A DNA stretch of 64,000 nt from Gammaproteobacteria bacterium (GCA_009845835.1 VXYV01000084.1:1-64000); one strand, 5' to 3'. Positions 54,383-63,384 are shown, counted from the stretch's first letter. A program made the numbers and translations. The notes: generated by a model from the letters alone, not told the origin.

Positions 54383-56362
54383 TTACAAGCCGAAGAATGG
54401 CATCAGGAGGGATTCAAATTGATCCCTACTTTCCTCCAATTCTTCAAGATCCTCCTCAGACATATACTCTTTCAAAGCTTCGACTTCTTCATCGGAAAGC
54501 GTCTTGTTGAATGAATTGAACGCGATTACCGATAACGCAATCCGTGATCGCGCGTCGTCAGATGGAATCTTTTCAATAGTATCAAAGACGGAGAAATCAG
54601 AGCTTTCCCCTATCATTCCCATGGCGAGCGAGGAAGAACCAATCGTCGTATAGAACTGCACCTTATCTTCCTCTGGTAAGTCTTGACCTAGAGCTATAGC
54701 TTCTTCGATACGACCATTTATGGCTAAGGACCTTCCAACCACGTTAATCGCTTGAGTTTTCGTCTTTCCTGCTCTAACTTTGGGCAACAGTTCAAGTGCT
54801 TTTTCAGCATTGGAAGAGCCAATGTTCACTAATACTTGTGCTTCTAATCCTACTGCTTCCTCACCTTCTCCGACTAAAGGCTGCGCAAGGGCGATCTCGA
54901 ATGCTTTATCAGGATCGGTATCAGCTATACTAGACAACACTTGCTGTAACAATTGATCTCTTAGTGATTCCACTGCTGGGTTGGTCATTACCCAAGCAAG
55001 AGTTGCTTCTAGATCATCTCGTACCCATTGACGAACGACTCGACGAGCAGCTTGACTCTTCTCTTCTTCGGAGTGAATCTCGCCTACTAAATCGACGGCC
55101 TTTTCAATCGACTGGTAACTCAATGTTGAAATCGCGGACCCCCTAGCAATATCGTGATACTCTACTGGAACTTCATCTAACGAACCAAGCAGATCCTCAA
55201 CGTTTCTGGCAGCCCACGTGCCAAATACAGTCTTGGCTAAGCTTTGACGATCGTAAGTTTCGTCAAGATTAAGTACTCGTTCTAGTGCAGACATAGGATC
55301 TGAATACACCCATTCTGATACGACATTTCGAGCGTACGAACCATAGTCGACTTGTGCGTCAAGCGCTAACGCATAATCAAGTGCTTCATTTGGTTCTGTT
55401 CTGGCAACCATACGTAGCCCATTCATTAGGACTGTATGTTCAAGATTTTTATCCGTGATTGTTTCAGCGATGCTGTCAAGAACAGAAATCCCATCCTTTT
55501 CAATCCACGCATTTACGATAGTCCTTATGCGGTTCATATTGTTGTGATTCAGTCGAGAAGTATCGGCGACTAGTTCGTACCAAGCTCCCTCCGGATTTTC
55601 CAATTCATCCGCATACAACTCTTCTTGGTAATACGATCTCATATACATGTCTCCGACATCTCCAAGACGGTTAGCTAAGTCTTTCAATTCATCAGTCGGC
55701 AGTGTCGAATAAGCTCCCATAATTCCATAGACTGCTTGATACTTTTTTGTATAGTCGCCAAGCTCATTCTTATTAACCCAATTCACAACACCATCTAAGT
55801 CGTTCTTGGCCCAATCGTTAAAAAACCAGTATGCTAGGCGTTCCCAAGCATATCGTTCGACATTGTCAAGATATGCGGTGGCTGATTCCGGATTTAGGAC
55901 TACTAATCGTCTTAGGAAAATGCTCAAAGCATTTTCTATCCAGTATTCAGTCTCAATGTCGACGTTGTAATCGACGACTTCGTTAATGAGTTTTACAAGT
56001 TGACTTTCATTAGCTTGGCTAGCTATATGGTATAACGCGAAGTATCGTTCGAAAGTACTGGATAAATTTGTCAATACATCATTAAAGGTTTGAACATCGG
56101 ATAAATCAACACTGAGACTCAGCGGTTCAATGTCAATTTGAGATTGGAGACTGTCAGTCGTGTCAGTAGAAGATTGTGTAAGATGCCTGCTATCTTCTAG
56201 TTCTCGAGAGGATTCTGGTTGTGTTTTCTTGGTTTGTTCATGTTCTTCGCTAAGTGGAATGAAAAAGTAAACGATTACCAAAGCAATGATTGCAATGCCT
56301 ACACCCAACAGAACTGAAGGAAGTCGTGGTCTAAACTGAGATGCGTTTTTAGAGTTGTTCAT
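54383..56362 (-). CDS. Membrane-anchored helical-repeat protein, family copy 7 (subtype B)
   Basis: This 659-residue protein is the first gene of the minus-strand cluster. It has a membrane segment at about 16-36 (SVLLGVGIAIIALVIVYFFIPL) and a Gln/Ser/Thr-rich linker. The helical domain has FNDWAKNDLDGVVNWV, VVSEWVYSDPMSALERV and VVRQWVRDDLEATLAWVMTNP. The signature is LLPKVRAGKTKTQAINVVGRSL and IALGQDLPEEDK. The C-terminal tail is slightly degenerate (ESRDQFESLLMPFFGL) compared with the FPMP tails of copies 4-6. It is closest to copy 5. It is divergent from the GST gene at 56523. Confidence 0.75.
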   Translation of the reverse strand: MNNSKNASQFRPRLPSVLLGVGIAIIALVIVYFFIPLSEEHEQTKKTQPESSRELEDSRHLTQSSTDTTDSLQSQIDIEPLSLSVDLSDVQTFNDVLTNLSSTFERYFALYHIASQANESQLVKLINEVVDYNVDIETEYWIENALSIFLRRLVVLNPESATAYLDNVERYAWERLAYWFFNDWAKNDLDGVVNWVNKNELGDYTKKYQAVYGIMGAYSTLPTDELKDLANRLGDVGDMYMRSYYQEELYADELENPEGAWYELVADTSRLNHNNMNRIRTIVNAWIEKDGISVLDSIAETITDKNLEHTVLMNGLRMVARTEPNEALDYALALDAQVDYGSYARNVVSEWVYSDPMSALERVLNLDETYDRQSLAKTVFGTWAARNVEDLLGSLDEVPVEYHDIARGSAISTLSYQSIEKAVDLVGEIHSEEEKSQAARRVVRQWVRDDLEATLAWVMTNPAVESLRDQLLQQVLSSIADTDPDKAFEIALAQPLVGEGEEAVGLEAQVLVNIGSSNAEKALELLPKVRAGKTKTQAINVVGRSLAINGRIEEAIALGQDLPEEDKVQFYTTIGSSSLAMGMIGESSDFSVFDTIEKIPSDDARSRIALSVIAFNSFNKTLSDEEVEALKEYMSEEDLEELEESRDQFESLLMPFFGL

Positions 56363-56490
56363 CGGATAGTCAAAGATTGGTTAAAACCAGTGTTTTACTT
56401 ATTCTACTATATGCAAATGATCGCTGCAGCTAAAGGTTTGAACATCTAGGCAAAAAGTGTCTGGAATAACACCGAAATCCTAACGAAGTT

Positions 56491-56496
56491 TATAAT
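56491..56496 (+). promoter_or_regulatory. Possible -10 box of the GST gene
   Basis: A perfect TATAAT lies 27 nt upstream of the ATG at 56523, giving a short leader of about 20 nt. No good -35 box is seen at the expected distance. It argues against the GTG at 56502 as the start, which would fall at or before the predicted transcription start. Confidence 0.35.
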
Positions 56497-56522
56497 TTTT
56501 CGTGAATTTATTGGAATTTATC

Positions 56523-57146
56523 ATGGATAATACGATTACCTTTTACACACACCCCATGTCGCGCGGTCGCATTGCCCGTTGGATGCTTGAAGAACTCGGT
56601 GTGGACTATTCAACTGAAATCGTCGAGTACGGACCCCCGATGAAGAGTGAAGACTACCTCGCAATCAACCCTATGGGTAAAATTCCGGCGTTAACCTGTG
56701 GTAACGAAGTTGTCACCGAAGTAGCTGCTATTTGTGCTTTTCTAGCTGATCGCTTCCCAGAAAAAGGACTGCTTGCTGAGCCGGGAAACCGCGGTTCCTA
56801 CTATCGTTGGTTGTTTTTCGGTGCTGGACCAATCGAACACGCAGTTACTAATCACGCTTTGGGCTTTGAAGTACCTAAAGAAAAACAACCGATGATCGGT
56901 TATGGTAAATTAGAACGAGTTCTTAATACACTGGAAGCAAAACTTAATGCCGATGAGTTTATCGCTGGTAACCAATTTAGTGCTGCCGACGTTTATGTTG
57001 GTTCGCATCTAATCTGGGGGTTGCAGTTTAAGACTGTGGACGAACGTCCGGCTTTTGTAGACTATATTTCGCGTCTAAAAGAACGACCAGCCTACCAACG
57101 CGCGAAAGAAATCGACGATCGACTAATGCCAAAGAAAGACAACTAA
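56523..57146 (+). CDS. Glutathione S-transferase family protein
   Basis: I start at ATG 56523 (207 residues), preceded by GGAA at a suitable distance. An in-frame GTG at 56502 would add seven residues. The N-terminal thioredoxin fold reads ITFYTHPMSRGRIARWMLEELGVDY, with NPMGKIPAL as the cis-proline segment that binds glutathione, followed by the acidic TEVAAICAFLADRFP. The C-terminal all-helical domain runs from about 85 (YYRWLFFGAGPIEHAV...QFSAADVYVGSHLIWGL). The substrate is unknown. It lies upstream of tRNA-Ser but is probably a separate unit. Confidence 0.85.
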   Translation: MDNTITFYTHPMSRGRIARWMLEELGVDYSTEIVEYGPPMKSEDYLAINPMGKIPALTCGNEVVTEVAAICAFLADRFPEKGLLAEPGNRGSYYRWLFFGAGPIEHAVTNHALGFEVPKEKQPMIGYGKLERVLNTLEAKLNADEFIAGNQFSAADVYVGSHLIWGLQFKTVDERPAFVDYISRLKERPAYQRAKEIDDRLMPKKDN

Positions 57147-57224
57147 TCTTCGTAATAAATGAATATATTTAGTTGTATCTTTTAATCCTAAGTCGCAAGT
57201 TACCTCGGTAAATAAACACTATCG

Positions 57225-57314
57225 GGAGGGGTGGCTGAGTGGTCGAAAGCACTGGTTTTGAAAACCAGCGAGGTTTTATCGCCTCCCGGGGTTCGAATCC
57301 CCGCCCCTCCGCCA
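57225..57314 (+). tRNA. tRNA-Ser (anticodon TGA)
   Basis: A 90-nt tRNA with acceptor stem GGAGGGG/CCCCTCC, discriminator G and encoded CCA. The anticodon arm is CTGGT-loop-ACCAG with TGA at 57259-57261. A long variable arm typical of class II serine tRNAs is present, and the T-arm contains GTTCGAATC. It reads UCA codons. It sits just upstream of tusD. Confidence 0.97.
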
Positions 57315-57333
57315 TTGTGAACCTCTCTTCACT

Positions 57334-57702
57334 ATGAAAATTAGTTTGCTTGTTCAAGGTGCGCCCTATTCCACGGATGCATGCATTCATGCACTCCGTT
57401 TCGCACAAGCGACACTAGGGCAAAATCACCAGATTCAAACTGTATTTTTTTATAAAGACGCGGTGTCGATCGTAAATCCAACCTTCAAAGTACCTAAGGA
57501 TGAACTCAACATTCAAGATGAATGGAAACAGTTTGCTTTAAAACATCGTGTGGAATTAAATGTTTGTGTTGGAGCTTCCCATCGCCGTGGTGTGCATCAG
57601 GACTTTGATGGTATCCAGGATGTTGATCCATTCGTTGTGATAGGACTCGGAGTCTTTGTTGAACAAATGAGTCTTTCAGACCGTATAGTGGTGTTTCTCT
57701 AA
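57334..57702 (+). CDS. tusD: Sulfurtransferase complex subunit TusD
   Basis: This 122-residue DsrE-fold protein has KISLLVQGAPYSTDACIHALRFAQATL (first strand and helix) and LNVCVGASHRRGV, whose cysteine is the conserved persulfide-carrying residue of TusD. TusD receives sulfur from TusA and passes it via TusE to MnmA for 2-thiouridine at tRNA position 34. The TusBCD genes overlap by one base each (TAATG), so they form a tight operon. It begins 20 nt after tRNA-Ser. Confidence 0.93.
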   Translation: MKISLLVQGAPYSTDACIHALRFAQATLGQNHQIQTVFFYKDAVSIVNPTFKVPKDELNIQDEWKQFALKHRVELNVCVGASHRRGVHQDFDGIQDVDPFVVIGLGVFVEQMSLSDRIVVFL

Positions 57703-58040
57703 TGAGGTCCGTCACTTACGTCATAACAAAACCCCCAGGTGCCATTGCAAATGAAACAATTGATATGATTCTTGTGAGTGGTGTGATGGAACAACCAACT
57801 ACGGTGTTGTTCTTACAAGATGGAGTGTACCAATTGTTACAGGGTGATTCGAAATACCGGGATACGGCGACGAAATGGTCGACGCTTCAATCCTTCGATA
57901 TCGAAAATGTGTTTGTTGATCAGCAAAGCCTCATTGATCGTCAAATAGACTTGGGAAAACTTCCGTCCTTTGTCAGTGTCGTCGACCGTACCCAGTTTCG
58001 TCAATTACTATTGAATAATGATTTGATCGTGAACGACTGA
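57702..58040 (+). CDS. tusC: Sulfurtransferase complex subunit TusC
   Basis: This 112-residue DsrF-like protein is a structural subunit of the TusBCD heterohexamer. It shows a DsrE-like beta-alpha pattern (VTYVITKPPGAIANETIDMILVSGVMEQPTTVLFLQDGVYQLL), whose LFLQDGVYQL is typical of TusC. Its start overlaps the stop of tusD by one base, and its stop overlaps the start of tusB by one base. It lacks the catalytic cysteine, as expected. Confidence 0.92.
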   Translation: MRSVTYVITKPPGAIANETIDMILVSGVMEQPTTVLFLQDGVYQLLQGDSKYRDTATKWSTLQSFDIENVFVDQQSLIDRQIDLGKLPSFVSVVDRTQFRQLLLNNDLIVND

Positions 58041-58288
58041 TGCTTCACATTGTCTACAGCAAGACTGGTTTAGAACTCTGTTTAGAGGTTTTGAATCCAA
58101 CAGATTGCGTACTCTTCGTTGGAAACGGTGTTTATCAAGCACAAGAACTGAACTGTTCTAACAGTTATGCCTTAGCATCCGATGTTGAAGAACGAGGTAT
58201 CGAAATACCGACAAATATTCGTTTAGTTTCCTTTGAAGATTGGGTTGACCTAATTGTGGATACTTCCAAATCGGCAACCTGGAAATGA
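58040..58288 (+). CDS. tusB: Sulfurtransferase complex subunit TusB
   Basis: This 82-residue DsrH-like protein, the small subunit of TusBCD, starts LHIVYSKTGLELCLEVL and has CVLFVGNGVYQA (the conserved G-N/D-G-V-Y) and ALASDVEERG. It overlaps tusC by one base and tusE by four, so the four genes are translationally coupled. The length is close to the family average of about 90-100 residues. Confidence 0.9.
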   Translation: MLHIVYSKTGLELCLEVLNPTDCVLFVGNGVYQAQELNCSNSYALASDVEERGIEIPTNIRLVSFEDWVDLIVDTSKSATWK

Positions 58289-58590
58289 TCGAAGTTGACG
58301 ACGAGGGATTTTTAGCAGATCCGCGAAGTTGGACGATTGACTATGCGAAGTCAGTCGCAGCCGAGCTCAACGTGAACCTAACCGACGAGCATTGGCTTAT
58401 CATTCATGCGGTGCGAGACTTTTACACCAAAACTGGTATGAGTCCAAGTATGCGCCCGTTGATGAAAATTGTCCAAACAAAAGCTCCAAATCTTGCTAAT
58501 TCAATCAAACTGAGTGAACTCTTTACTAATCAAACTACTCGCGTAATCGCCCAAATCAGTGGTCTACCCAAGCCAACCGATTGCATTTAG
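58285..58590 (+). CDS. tusE: TusE/DsrC-family sulfur carrier
   Basis: This 101-residue protein of the DsrC/TusE family begins DDEGFLADPRSWTIDYAKSVAA, includes LTDEHWLIIHAVRDFYTKTGMSPSMRPLMKIV, and ends with GLPKPTDCI, where the penultimate cysteine is the sulfur-accepting residue. Only this C-terminal cysteine is present, as in TusE. DsrC of sulfur oxidisers has an additional upstream cysteine, which is missing here. It transfers sulfur from TusBCD to MnmA. It is the last gene of the tus operon, and beyond it lies the convergent restriction gene. Confidence 0.93.
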   Translation: MIEVDDEGFLADPRSWTIDYAKSVAAELNVNLTDEHWLIIHAVRDFYTKTGMSPSMRPLMKIVQTKAPNLANSIKLSELFTNQTTRVIAQISGLPKPTDCI

Positions 58591-58735
58591 TTAAGTATTT
58601 GGTGCTTTGTGTCGAAATTAAGTTTTGCTTAGTGTAAATTCTTTTTGCAGTGCTAGCTACTTGCAATAACTTCTCGGACCGTTTTACCCTTCCATGCCAT
58701 CATTTAGAATCAACAGAACGTTGTGACTGATCATT

Positions 58736-61700
58736 TCACCTGTTTGTTAATTCATTGATCTCGTCAACGATTGATGTTAAATCTGAGTTCGATAATCCCC
58801 AAATCGACGCAGCGATACCATCGATTTCAGCCTTTACCGCGGAAGAATATGCTGGTGCTTCTTGATGAAGTCTTTCTGAAAGCAACGTAATCTCTGCGTG
58901 ATCAGAGATTTCATCATTGAATTGTGGAAAGCGAATCGATTGCAATACACTTGGTTGACCAAAACTTTTACCAGTAGAAGATCTCATGTGCAACAGTCTT
59001 GCAGGGGAAGAATTACCTAAAGCCGCCAAGTAATAACCTTCATCCTCGCTGTCGACATCACAAAAACTCACACAATGTTGGGTGAGGGGAACTTTCATTC
59101 CAAAAATAGGTTGTTCTTTGGGCATAGAGACAGCCATAGTTAGGTCTGGAACGAATTGACGGCATAGGACTTTAATCTTCGCCAATGAATACGGACCGAC
59201 GTTATACATCGAGTAGAATGGATCGGTCTGCTCAAAGTACTTCTGATATCCAGCCCGCGCACGCAACGTACCTCGCTCACGACCATTTTTGTCTCCTTCA
59301 AAAAGTTTTAAGTACGCGTATGCTTTAGGGTAGCGTTGTCGCATTACAGACTCTGGGATACCAGTTCGTGATTTCGGGTCTTGAACAAGGAGTACGGCAA
59401 CCGAGGGACTTGCCAAATATTTTTTAATGTCTCGACTCCGAACAAGTGGATATACCAAATCGGGTTCGATTTCTTTCGTCACCGAATCTACATGGACCTT
59501 CCCTTCGTCGTGAAGATTTCGAACAAGTAGGTTTCCGTTAGGTGTTTGAGAAAGTATTTCAACCCAATAAACACTTATCAGTCCCATCGTATTGACACCT
59601 ACCTTAAATGAATACTGTGACGATCCTTGTAACTTCAGTAATCCACTAAGTGAAGCTTGACTAGCCGTCAACCACGGAGAGGTCAAATCACTGCGATCAA
59701 CTGGATGGACTTTTCGAGTTGCATGCGTAAACTTGGATTTGATCTCATCGTAGTCAAACGTTTCCGGAATCTTCTTCGGGTTGCCGAACCACTCCACACA
59801 AGTGATAGGCCAACTGTGTGGAGTGCGTGAACGCGTACAAATCAACACTGCAGTCTCATTAGCAACGCCATCAAACACAGTCTTTCGACTGAAATCGTGA
59901 ACTACGTCTACCTTGATATAGTTTGTTTGATTGTCGCCTAGGGTGTACATGAAACGTCTGAAACCACTACCTGCATGCTTACTTTTGAAAACACTATTGG
60001 TAATGACGAAGCCTAACCGACCACCGTTCTCCAAGTACTGATCGAGGCAAAAGTAGGTGAACAACATCGAAAGGTCTTTCTTACTCCCACCTAATCGATG
60101 CTGACCGTGTCTGAGGTTGAAGAGACCATAGTTAACCCACAGAGATGTGGTAGCCGAACGATAGTCTTTAGGAAGGTGTTCCCAATTCACCCAAGGTGGA
60201 TTACCAATAACATAGTCCACTTTTCCAACAAACAATGGCGCAAACGCATTCTTGATTATTCTTGCCCAAATACCGTTTTTGTTTTCTTCATTCAAACTCA
60301 CTAACTTGTTGTAGAGAGTCTCGTGTGCATGTCTATTAATTGTGGACAAGTTTCCTTCGTCACAATAGTCCAGAAATTCATCAACCGGATACTCATTTTG
60401 TACACAATGTTCGAGGGAGTGAGAGTATTTGGTCAAATCTCTAGCGGTGTGTGTTACTTCTTCAGGAATCGTGAATGTTCCAACAGCAGTCAGAACTTGT
60501 TCATGTGGCAACTCGTCTGAAAGATCACCTCGACTTAGTAGTGAATCACAAAGATGTACCGGAAGATCAACCTCAGCTAAATCGGAAATTAAATCTCGAA
60601 TTGCGATGAGATAATTTGTACGTGCAGCCATTACAGCGAGTGGATTCAAGTCAAACCCGATAATGTTTTCAAGGATTTTTCTCACTAAGACTCTTTCGTC
60701 GAATCCGCAGGTCGTTCGATTGTTCGAAAACCACTGGCGTACTTTCGCAATTGCGAGAACGAGAAATGTCCCAGACCCGCAGGCAGGATCAAGCAATCGT
60801 GTATTTGGGTCGCCGGAGTACCCGATCTCCGAAAACACTAGTTCTGCTACCCAATCTGGTGTGTAGTATTCACCTAGATCATGACGTATAGTCCGTGGTA
60901 CCAATTCTTGATAAAGTTGTTTAAGGAGATCTCTAGACTCCTGTGGTTCTACACTAAGCGTATAAGGATCGAATTGGTTGAGTGTGGTTGTTATCTTACG
61001 AAAACCCTCATCACATTGTTCATCCCAAACATCCAAATACCAAGAGAATAAGTCACCTTCCAAAAAATTGCGGATACCAATTTGTGCCCATATTCCTCCA
61101 CGTTCGATTTCAGACAATACGGTCCGGCAACGGTTCGACGATTCAGATCTCAAGATCTGTTGAATTGGTGAAGTCATCCAATCACTCATCGCCACCAAAA
61201 TCTGAGCCGACAACAATTTCATGAATACTGAGTAGTACGTATGAATTGCAAAGAGCAACCGCCGCGCATCGCAATTCTTTAATTGAAATGAGTCAGCTAA
61301 TCCCTTGATTTTGTGCTGCGTAATGTCAAATCCACACACCTCACCGAACATAGTTTCCCATTGCCTGAACATTACTTCTGCTTTATTCTTCTTCGCCGAC
61401 GAGATAAGTTCGTAAAACACTTTTACACATTTTTTTGCACTAGAACTTGAAGCAGCAAAATGTCGAGCAAGATTAGAAGGAGTAAAGGATAAACCTCGAG
61501 CTCCAATTGAAACCAGTGCTCGCAATAGTCTCTCTAAAGAACGATGGTTTACTTCCTGAGGAGACTCTTCCAAAAACTTTTTTCCGTCGTGTTGAATGTA
61601 TAAGATGTGTCGCCCATCCAATCCTACTCCCAACATACGCGTGAGTTGAACATTCTCCTCAGCATTTAATGAGTTGAATCGATCCTTAATTTGGCTTCTA

Positions 61701-61993
61701 ACCTCTCGCGCTCCTGCAGAATTTTTACGGTTAGTTAGTTTCTTATTTCCTTGTGGATTCTTGAATTCAATTATCAGGTGTCCATATTTTGAATCTATCC
61801 GACCCTGACCCGCTCGGTATTCATGCCTTCCCCCAGTTAGTTTGATACCCAACTTTGTAATAAAGTCCTTAATTGAAATCGAACAAGCAATGCGAATGTC
61901 TTCTTCTGACTGAGCTCCTTCGGCTTCATTAGAAACACACTCAGCCATCTCAACTGAATGCTGAAGGATGATTTTCTCTAGATTTTTACTCAT
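58736..61993 (-). CDS. Fused restriction endonuclease-methyltransferase (type IIG-like)
   Basis: This is a 1085-residue protein. The N-terminal nuclease region reads GRIDSKYGHLIIEFKNPQ (about 65-82), a PD-(D/E)xK site (D...E-F-K). A long helical linker leads to an N6-adenine methyltransferase with motif I LLDPACGSGTFLVLAI (near 400-415), GFDLNPLAVMAARTNYL and catalytic NPPW (near 598). The C-terminal ~350 residues are likely target recognition. All motifs look intact, giving a combined R-M enzyme of the Eco57I/type IIG kind. It lies between tusE and serS. In relatives I know these loci are closer together, which suggests insertion. It has no separate specificity or partner gene. It could equally be described as a class I SAM-dependent DNA methyltransferase with nuclease. 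Confidence 0.82.
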   Translation of the reverse strand: MSKNLEKIILQHSVEMAECVSNEAEGAQSEEDIRIACSISIKDFITKLGIKLTGGRHEYRAGQGRIDSKYGHLIIEFKNPQGNKKLTNRKNSAGAREVRSQIKDRFNSLNAEENVQLTRMLGVGLDGRHILYIQHDGKKFLEESPQEVNHRSLERLLRALVSIGARGLSFTPSNLARHFAASSSSAKKCVKVFYELISSAKKNKAEVMFRQWETMFGEVCGFDITQHKIKGLADSFQLKNCDARRLLFAIHTYYSVFMKLLSAQILVAMSDWMTSPIQQILRSESSNRCRTVLSEIERGGIWAQIGIRNFLEGDLFSWYLDVWDEQCDEGFRKITTTLNQFDPYTLSVEPQESRDLLKQLYQELVPRTIRHDLGEYYTPDWVAELVFSEIGYSGDPNTRLLDPACGSGTFLVLAIAKVRQWFSNNRTTCGFDERVLVRKILENIIGFDLNPLAVMAARTNYLIAIRDLISDLAEVDLPVHLCDSLLSRGDLSDELPHEQVLTAVGTFTIPEEVTHTARDLTKYSHSLEHCVQNEYPVDEFLDYCDEGNLSTINRHAHETLYNKLVSLNEENKNGIWARIIKNAFAPLFVGKVDYVIGNPPWVNWEHLPKDYRSATTSLWVNYGLFNLRHGQHRLGGSKKDLSMLFTYFCLDQYLENGGRLGFVITNSVFKSKHAGSGFRRFMYTLGDNQTNYIKVDVVHDFSRKTVFDGVANETAVLICTRSRTPHSWPITCVEWFGNPKKIPETFDYDEIKSKFTHATRKVHPVDRSDLTSPWLTASQASLSGLLKLQGSSQYSFKVGVNTMGLISVYWVEILSQTPNGNLLVRNLHDEGKVHVDSVTKEIEPDLVYPLVRSRDIKKYLASPSVAVLLVQDPKSRTGIPESVMRQRYPKAYAYLKLFEGDKNGRERGTLRARAGYQKYFEQTDPFYSMYNVGPYSLAKIKVLCRQFVPDLTMAVSMPKEQPIFGMKVPLTQHCVSFCDVDSEDEGYYLAALGNSSPARLLHMRSSTGKSFGQPSVLQSIRFPQFNDEISDHAEITLLSERLHQEAPAYSSAVKAEIDGIAASIWGLSNSDLTSIVDEINELTNR

Positions 61994-62106
61994 TGTTATC
62001 CAATGATTACTTCTCTGTGTAACAGGACCTTGGTGGAATACTTCGGCTTAACTGAACTCACAATTTACAACTCGTTGTGAACAATGCAAACTAGATCGAT
62101 CCTTCA

Positions 62107-63384
62107 CTATTGTTCAAATACCAGACGTTTTCGACCTCGGGTATAGGGTAACAGTGCTTTCGGTATCAATACTCCTCCCTTTCCATCTTGGTAATTTTCC
62201 AAAATTGCTAACAAAGTACGACCGATTGCTAATCCCGAACCATTCAATGTATGTACTAGTTCTGGCCGAGATTCCGCTGTCTCGCGAAATCGTGCTTGGG
62301 CACGCCGGGCTTGAAAGTCCAAAAAATTACTAATCGACGACACCTCTCGATAACGATTAAAACCCGGTAACCACACCTCAAGATCAATCGTCTTTGCTGC
62401 CGCAAAACCTAAATCACCACCACATAAAGAAACGGCACGATAAGGTAGTTCTAAACGTTGCAAGATCGTTTCTGCATTCGCAACAATCTCGTCGAGAGCT
62501 TGCCAAGACTTATTGGGGTGAGTGATTTGTACAAGTTCAACCTTTTCAAATTGATGTAATCGGATTAACCCCCGAGTGTCCTTTCCGTGACTCCCAGATT
62601 CTCGTCGAAAACAAGGTGTGTGACTCACAAATTTTAACGGTAACTCAGCTCCCTCTAAGATTTGTTCTCGAACAATATTGGTGACTGGTACTTCTGCGGT
62701 AGGAATTAAAAATCGGTCAATTTCGCCTCGCACAAAGAACACGTCGTCCTCGAATTTTGGTAACTGACCAGTTGCCGTCATGGTTTCACGATTCACGATA
62801 TAGGGAACATAGACTTCTTCATAGCCATGTTCCTCAGTATGAACATCTAACATGAACTGAATCAAACTTCGATGTAATTGCACTAATGGTCCCCACATTA
62901 CCGAAAACCGACTTCCGGACAAACGGGCAGAAGCTTCAAAATCTAACGCTGTACCTGCAACTTGCACGTGATCTTCAGCTGGAAAGTCAAATTCTGGCGG
63001 TTCCCCCCACTTGTAAAGAACCGGATTGTCTTCATCCGTTTCACCAGCCGGTACCGATTCGTCCGGAATATTAGGAATGTGCAACATGAAATCGTTTAAT
63101 TCACTATGTACTTGCTGAAATTCATGTCGAACAGAATCAAGTTTAGTACCGAGATCACCCAGAGATTCAACTAAGGGTTGGATATCTTCGCCAGCTTGTT
63201 TGGCACGACCAATATCCTTCGATGCAACATTACGTTCGTGCTGCAGCCGTTCCATCTCTATCTGTAAGTCTGATCGAGATTTTTCTAAATCTCGATATTT
63301 GTCAAGTTCGAGTTCAAACCCACGTACTGCTAATGCTGCAGCAATCCCTTCGGGGTTCTGACGAAATTTTCTTGGATCGAGCAT
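62107..63384 (-). CDS. serS: Seryl-tRNA synthetase
   Basis: This 425-residue class II synthetase has an N-terminal coiled-coil arm (about 27-100) that reaches the variable arm of tRNA-Ser. The catalytic core has motif 2 CFRRESGSHGKDTRGLIRLHQFEKVELV and motif 3 NGSGLAIGRTLLAILENYQDGKGGVLIPKAL. It charges tRNA-Ser with serine. Length equals E. coli SerRS (430). It starts at ATG (63382-63384). Its substrate tRNA gene, tRNA-Ser(TGA), lies about 5 kb away on the opposite strand. Confidence 0.96.
   Translation of the reverse strand: MLDPRKFRQNPEGIAAALAVRGFELELDKYRDLEKSRSDLQIEMERLQHERNVASKDIGRAKQAGEDIQPLVESLGDLGTKLDSVRHEFQQVHSELNDFMLHIPNIPDESVPAGETDEDNPVLYKWGEPPEFDFPAEDHVQVAGTALDFEASARLSGSRFSVMWGPLVQLHRSLIQFMLDVHTEEHGYEEVYVPYIVNRETMTATGQLPKFEDDVFFVRGEIDRFLIPTAEVPVTNIVREQILEGAELPLKFVSHTPCFRRESGSHGKDTRGLIRLHQFEKVELVQITHPNKSWQALDEIVANAETILQRLELPYRAVSLCGGDLGFAAAKTIDLEVWLPGFNRYREVSSISNFLDFQARRAQARFRETAESRPELVHTLNGSGLAIGRTLLAILENYQDGKGGVLIPKALLPYTRGRKRLVFEQ

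Noticed and set aside
57225..61993. Genomic island integrated at tRNA-Ser
   Set aside because: No second copy of the tRNA 3' end and no integrase seen; tus genes follow the tRNA directly as in housekeeping order.
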